NCBI RefSeq assembly: GCF_014633365.1
Contig: NC_068340.1
Location: forward strand, 35,414,328-35,478,327
DNA length: 64,000 nucleotides
Direction of reading: 5' to 3'
From: Diospyros lotus
Lineage: Eukaryota > Streptophyta > Magnoliopsida > Ericales > Ebenaceae
Under the pieces are notes generated by a model. It saw only the letters and a list, made by a program, of their open reading frames with translations. It did no database searches and was not told the DNA's origin. Positions 62,055-64,000 of this stretch are shown here, piece by piece. Numbering within the stretch: the stretch's first letter is position 1; each line of letters begins with the position of its first letter. Position numbers and translations under genes: made by a program.

Positions 62055-64000
62055 CTACAGTCCAGAGGTTTAAATATGTTAGATGTCAAATCAGTGATAT
62101 GACTTTCTGCAAAAACAAAGATTACAAAAAATACTTATCTAGACACGAGAAATGAAGTTAAAGAGTAAATAATAAGAATATCATAAAATAAACAATACAA
62201 CATCAAAAGATAGTGTGAGGAACAATTGCTAAAGAAGTGAAATTAAGCAATTTCTTTTCCAATTTTTCTCCCATTCACCCCAATTTTCTGAAAAGAGAGA
62301 ATATTCTACTAAATTTTACTATCATGAAGTGTATTTATTGAGCAGAAACTCAATTTGTTTTGGTTTTTCTTTTAACAAGTAACAATGCAAAATCAATTTC
62401 ATGCACAGGACTATAACTACTAGGCAAAAGGGTTACGGCATATTAGCAACACAAAATTAATTTTATGGCATGGGACTATAACTTCACATAAATAATCCTC
62501 CTCTATAAGCTCTTTCTCAAAAACAGAGCTCTAGAGTAATTTACCAAGGAGAGCTTCAGTAAAAGGGCAAAGGTTTCACATGCCTAAACCCCCTCCATGC
62601 ATCAGGAGACACATTTTCAAACTAAGTGATACTTGAGACTTATCCTTGAGACCTCCCCAACAAAAAACCTTTGAAACTTCTCCCGTCTTTTGACAACAAA
62701 CACTGGAACACAAAACGAAGACATTATATAAGCTGATGTAGCATCAAAAGTGCTCTTGAAAAAGAAAATAACCACCTTAGACAAGTATTGCCTCTCCCCA
62801 TGCAATTTCTTACCAAGATACAATTACTACAATCATGTGCCATCTACAGCATCAAACAAATTCATACTTTACAGTAGATGGCAAGCAAATGGCAAAACCA
62901 AACTGAGCATTTAGGCCCTGATTGGTTCCAACTTATTAACCTACCTTCCCAGCATTTCTTCTTTTTTTTTCTTTTTTTTTTTTGGGGGGGGGGGGGGGGG
63001 TTGGGGGAGGTTATTAAGAAGTGATTAGCCAGCAATTTTTTGGCTTCAATGGATTAGACATTCATTTTTTATTGGAAGGGACTAGAACCCAAAAACAAGG
63101 AACCTGATGCTTCAAATTTTTGCCCTCAAATGAAAATACCAATAGCTCTTCAAAATATTTATAAAATTGCACCTTTAAAGACCTTATTCTTGACCAACCA
63201 TCTCCCATCTATCTCCCACAACCCCAGTTTGCTCTCACTTCCTTCTTACAAGGGAAAAAGACCATTTATCAAGTAAGAATGTAAACTACACCAGGAGAAA
63301 GCTTAACCACTCAACATAGACATCTTGTTCTTAACTTCCATATCAAAAAATGGAGAAGGAATGATGATAAGAATCAAATAGTTGATTTGAAACGTGAAAA
63401 GCAAGTTACTTTCAAGAAAACGTGTGAGAGACAAAATACAGTGGATTGTGGAAGGTGATACAAATCTAATGTGGAAGGCAATGGTAATTAAAATTTAAAA
63501 TACAACAAAAGCAGTTTTAGGAGAGTCAAAAAGAAAAGCACCGAATCAAAAGGAATCACAGTGATAAAGTATGAAGGAACAAGATTTGGCATACATACCC
63601 TAATCGCGAAACCTGGAAGATGTATATTTTAGAGAGAGAGAGTGAGAGAGAGAGAGAATCCTTAATGAAGCCAGATCCGTACAACAAACAAACTTTAATA
63701 GCATTATGTGGGGTTAGTTATATAAATTCTAGCTGTGACCTTATTTTCTATAAGACCCTTCTAAATCATATCATACCTAAGAGTTCCCCACCAAGTTTTC
63801 TAGGGCTTCCACTACACCTTTTGCTAAAGACTTGTTCCATTAATAGTTGGAAAAGGCTAAAGGCACATTGAGACCCAAGAGTGCCCAAAGCTTAGGCACG
63901 AGCTGCAAGGCGCAGGTACGTGCCTTTTGGATGCAAGCCATGCATTTACTCAAAATTTGTATAAAATATTTGCAACCATTTTCTTCAATATATACCTATA
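62055..64000 (-). other. APC1 intron upstream of W1 (runs off the window)
   Basis: No further APC1 exon was recognised. It contains a T run plus 17-G run at 62958-63000, a GA microsatellite at 63632-63657, an RTE-like tail at about 63700-63845 and, at 63870-63945, GC-rich aggcac/aaggcgc motifs that may be the start of another element. Confidence 0.6.
63700..63845 (-). repeat. RTE-like non-LTR tail, copy 6
   Basis: gtggggttagttatataaat and the following 120 bases read, on the minus strand, as the diverged RTE 3' end including its coding tail (ggaagccctagaaaacttgg). Confidence 0.5.

Noticed and set aside
62617..62823. 68-codon minus-strand frame upstream of W1, considered as another APC1 exon
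   Set aside because: No resemblance to APC1 and no fitting splice phase.
62958..63000. T run followed by 17 G, considered as a polypurine tract or quadruplex element
   Set aside because: No LTR starts after it and nothing else supports function; likely a simple repeat or sequencing-prone homopolymer.
1..64000. tRNA, rRNA, CRISPR or bacterial operon signals
   Set aside because: No cloverleaf, ribosomal or spaced-repeat pattern noticed; tRNA-like matches are only LTR primer-binding sites.

Overview
The window is plant nuclear DNA, probably from an angiosperm such as a woody eudicot. It holds part of one host gene on the minus strand. I read 28 consecutive coding exons (W1 at 61884-62054 down to W28 at 2365-2463) that join without a stop into about 1,298 codons. 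The product is APC1, the largest scaffold subunit of the anaphase-promoting complex/cyclosome. Roughly the first 300 and last 100 residues lie outside the window, on the right and left. Every junction is GT-AG except one GC-AG intron, and all exon phases agree.

The coding exons total only 3.9 kb. The rest is intron, and most of the large introns are transposable elements. From left to right: the 5' end of a Ty3-like LTR element (minus, 1-909); a non-LTR element with an RRM-type ORF1 and no ORF2 (plus, about 6015-8843); a Ty1/copia element (minus, 10279-15703) carrying a solo LTR and itself apparently inserted in the LTR of an older copia; a Mutator-type non-autonomous element with 9-bp target duplications (15792-16543); two copia 3' fragments (16553-16961 minus, 17095-18143 plus); a solo LTR (26747-27120); an old Tnt1-like copia remnant (plus, about 28740-31260); a copia (plus, 35971-40829) inside an internally deleted copia (minus, 34747-41854); and a three-level nest of copias at 46553-61781. 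Six short tails of one RTE-like non-LTR family are scattered through the introns.

The nest in the 15.7-kb first visible intron is the most orderly structure. A plus-strand copia (46553-61781) has a minus-strand copia (46773-56893) in its 5' LTR, and that one has a third copia (48137-53257) inside its reverse transcriptase. Each level has matching or near-matching 5-bp target duplications, so the order of insertion can be read directly.

All gag-pol reading frames carry stops or frameshifts, so no element appears autonomous as read. No tRNA, rRNA, CRISPR array or bacterial-type operon was seen. I found no new biological system; the interest lies in the architecture of a conserved cell-cycle gene tolerating tens of kilobases of nested insertions in its introns. 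Boundaries were read by eye, without alignment software.
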